64,000 nt of DNA from Chryseolinea sp. H1M3-3 (lineage in GTDB: Bacteria; Bacteroidota; Bacteroidia; Cytophagales; Cyclobacteriaceae). The stretch covers positions 186,001 to 250,000 of the forward strand of contig NZ_JARKMY010000019.1 of NCBI RefSeq assembly GCF_029360725.1, given 5' to 3'. Below the pieces are notes generated by a model that was given only the letters and a program-made list of their open reading frames with translations, searched no databases and had not been told where the DNA came from. Below, piece by piece: positions 61,895 through 64,000 of this stretch (position 1 is its first letter; every line of letters starts with the position of its first letter). The translations under genes and the position numbers were made by a program.

Positions 61895-63802
61895 ATGAAG
61901 AAAATAATATTATTACTCACCTGTATTCTTGGTTTCAATATTTCCATTTCTGCAGCGATCAGGCTTCCGAAAATATTTTCAGACAACATGGTGCTTCAGC
62001 GTGATGCACCCGTTAAGATCTGGGGATGGGCGGATAGACAAGCGAATATTTCGGTAATGTTTCAAGGTCAGACGGCGGAAACGAAATCTAATAGCAAAGG
62101 ATTTTGGATGGTGACCCTCAAGCCTATGTCGCATGGCGGGCCATTTGAAATGAGAATTACGGAACGTAATAAGGAGCCGATAGTGTTAGCTAACATTCTC
62201 ATTGGAGACGTCTGGCTTGGAAGCGGCCAATCCAATATGGAGTGGGTTGTTAAAAATTCCAATAATGCCAGTGAGGAGCTTGCAGAAGGCAATTATGATA
62301 AAATCCGACTCTTTACGGTCAACAAAGCGATGAGTTATTCACCCATGGAAGATATATCGGGTGGTCCCTGGCAAGTATGTTCTAGCCAAACCGTTGGTGA
62401 CTTTTCCGCTGTCGCGTATTATTTCGGAAGAAAATTATTAAAAGAGTTGGATGTTCCTATTGGACTGATCAACAGTTCATGGGGAGGAACAAATATTGAA
62501 ACATGGATAAGCTGGGATATCATGTCGCTGGAGGAGGATTATAAAACAATAGATCCAAAAGCATACGCGTCTATGGCAAAGGAAAATGCAAGCCGTGTTG
62601 AAAAATATGACGCTGCTTTAAAACAGGATAAAGGCCTTTTCGAAAAATGGTATGACGTTTCCTATCCAGCGAACGACTGGAAAAAAATGGAACAACCCCA
62701 GGAATGGAGAAATACAGAACTTGGAGGCAGCGATGGTATTGTCTGGTTTAGAAAGGAAGTTGAACTGCCAGCTGATGTTCAGGGTCAGCCAGCGTTGCTT
62801 GGCTTGGGTCCGGTGGATGATGGAGATGATACGTATGTGAATGGAAAACTGGTTGGTTCGTCTCGCGAATACACGAAGGATCGTCAATATTCTTTGGAGC
62901 CCGGTCTGTTAAAAGCAGGAAGAAATGTGATTGTCGTAAAAGTGACAGACACCGGTGGGGGTGGTGGTTTATACGGTAAAAAGGATCAGGTCTTTTTGGA
63001 GATTAATGGAAAGCGTTTTTCATTGGCAGGCTCGTGGGATTATAAGTCATCGGTACTGACAAGTGATTTTGGAATTAAAGAAACAGGTCCCAACACATTT
63101 CCATCACAGTTGTACAACGCTATGATTGCACCGTTGACGTCTTTTACCATGAAAGGTGTGATTTGGTATCAAGGTGAGTCGAATGCTTCAAAAGCAAAAC
63201 ATTATCAGGTTTTGTTTCCCTCGCTAATTAAGAACTGGAGGAACAAGTGGGGATATGATTTTCCTTTTCTCTGGGTGCAGCTCGCTAACTTCATGGCGCC
63301 TGCCGAGTTCCCTAACGAAAGTCAATGGGCGGAACTCCGTGAAGCACAAAGTCTGACGCTGAAACTGCCTGCTACCGGACAAGCAATAGCGATCGACATT
63401 GGTGAAGCAAAAGACATTCATCCGCGCAACAAACAAGATGTAGGCCTACGGTTGGCGCTCAGTGCACTGAAGGTTGCATATAATAAGGATGTAGTGCATT
63501 CCGGGCCCGTTTACAAATCCATGACCGCTGAAGGACAAAAAATCAAATTGAGTTTCACGAACGCAGGAGGAGGTCTTTACGCAAAGGATAAATATGGATA
63601 CGTTAAAGGTTTTGCAATCGCTGGTAGCGACAAGAAATATGTGTGGGCAAAAGCCTATGTGGAAGGTGATCAGGTTGTGGTTTACAGCGATCAGATAAAA
63701 GACCCCGTATCCGTAAGATATGCCTGGGGCGATAATCCCGATGATGCAAATTTATACAACAAAGAAGGATTGCCGGCATGTCCATTCAGAACCGACCAAT
63801 AG
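61895..63802 (+). CDS. sialate O-acetylesterase-like secreted protein
   Basis: A 635-residue secreted SGNH-type esterase. The signal peptide is MKKIILLLTCILGFNISISAA. The catalytic Ser is in GSGQSNMEW (Ser113); LPKIFSDNMVLQRDAPVKIWGWA is the usual domain start. A jelly-roll-like domain follows (about 260-390, DDGDDTYVNGKLVGSSREY), and the rest of the esterase domain holds WYQGESNASKAKHYQ and the DIGEAKDIHPRNKQDVGLRLA motif with Asp and His. It removes acetyl groups from sialic acid or other sugars; which one is not clear. ATG 61895 fits the signal peptide; the frame opens 18 codons earlier. Confidence 0.9.
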   Translation: MKKIILLLTCILGFNISISAAIRLPKIFSDNMVLQRDAPVKIWGWADRQANISVMFQGQTAETKSNSKGFWMVTLKPMSHGGPFEMRITERNKEPIVLANILIGDVWLGSGQSNMEWVVKNSNNASEELAEGNYDKIRLFTVNKAMSYSPMEDISGGPWQVCSSQTVGDFSAVAYYFGRKLLKELDVPIGLINSSWGGTNIETWISWDIMSLEEDYKTIDPKAYASMAKENASRVEKYDAALKQDKGLFEKWYDVSYPANDWKKMEQPQEWRNTELGGSDGIVWFRKEVELPADVQGQPALLGLGPVDDGDDTYVNGKLVGSSREYTKDRQYSLEPGLLKAGRNVIVVKVTDTGGGGGLYGKKDQVFLEINGKRFSLAGSWDYKSSVLTSDFGIKETGPNTFPSQLYNAMIAPLTSFTMKGVIWYQGESNASKAKHYQVLFPSLIKNWRNKWGYDFPFLWVQLANFMAPAEFPNESQWAELREAQSLTLKLPATGQAIAIDIGEAKDIHPRNKQDVGLRLALSALKVAYNKDVVHSGPVYKSMTAEGQKIKLSFTNAGGGLYAKDKYGYVKGFAIAGSDKKYVWAKAYVEGDQVVVYSDQIKDPVSVRYAWGDNPDDANLYNKEGLPACPFRTDQ

Positions 63803-64000
63803 CCATTAATCATAGAGTATTGTATTGTAACGTACCATATGTACGTGCTACCTCGCTGACGAACTTCGTGGGAGTTTACTCACCAGGGCTTGTGGATTGA
63901 TGCGACAATTAAGTAGTCACCTCATTCGCGGCTTACGATTTAGGATGCGAATTGGGGTGAGCTTGGAATTTATTCCGTAACTTAATACATCCAAAATCAA
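63803..64000. other. intergenic end of window
   Basis: The last 198 bases show no gene or clear terminator. The next gene lies beyond the window. Confidence 0.5.

Overview
The window looks like a chromosomal segment of a Bacteroidota bacterium, most likely of the order Cytophagales. Signs of this are a giant cadherin-type surface protein with a C-terminal domain of the gliding/type IX secretion kind next to a PorP/SprF protein, a short primary sigma factor, a bacillithiol deacetylase, a Reg_prop/Y_Y_Y sensor kinase, Bacteroidota-type promoters (TTG, 19-21 bp, TAnnTTTG), lipoproteins and ORF6N proteins. The genus is not established; it would need a 16S or ribosomal-protein comparison.

Region by region. 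1-6324: the end of a sensor kinase, an unknown protein, an orphan receiver, a VOC protein and a Gfo/Idh/MocA oxidoreductase. 6538-18524: a core housekeeping run with a START-like protein, an LptF/LptG-type permease, rpsO, pnp, rpoD, trxB, bshB1, pdxH, a YqgE/AlgH protein and a DUF349 protein. It is interrupted at 14.39-15.13 kb by a 166-169 bp tandem repeat with a higher-order A-B-C-A-B arrangement. 18679-24923: a tRNA-Thr(UGU) gene carrying a roughly 6.2 kb integrated element. The element has a tyrosine integrase, a leftward run of small genes including an excisionase-like HTH protein and a small-terminase-like protein, and one divergent unknown cargo gene. Both ends carry the tRNA 3' half, each followed by its own terminator.

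25419-39228: a lipoprotein with a beta-propeller, HEAT region and c-type haem; the type IX surface pair (PorP/SprF plus a 2435-residue cadherin-repeat adhesin); and small unknown proteins. 40127-56872: an RHS/YD-repeat locus. A 1062-residue RHS protein is followed by a 2856-residue RHS protein. The second carries an inserted set of carbohydrate-binding and Ig-like domains and ends in a toxin tip resembling polymorphic toxin type 44, with an overlapping lipoprotein that may be its immunity protein. Downstream lies a graveyard of broken genes: a frameshifted lipoprotein, two integrase tails, an RHS fragment, and one whole and one truncated ORF6N gene with palindromes in front. After that comes a secreted protein of unknown function.

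57043-63802: sugar metabolism, with uxaC, a second Tat-type Gfo/Idh/MocA oxidoreductase, a two-domain DUF1080 protein and a sialate O-acetylesterase-like protein. This suggests use of hexuronates and modified glycosides. Palindromic repeats with a TTCGATATTC core at 58.5-58.8 kb share their core with the array at 14.4 kb.
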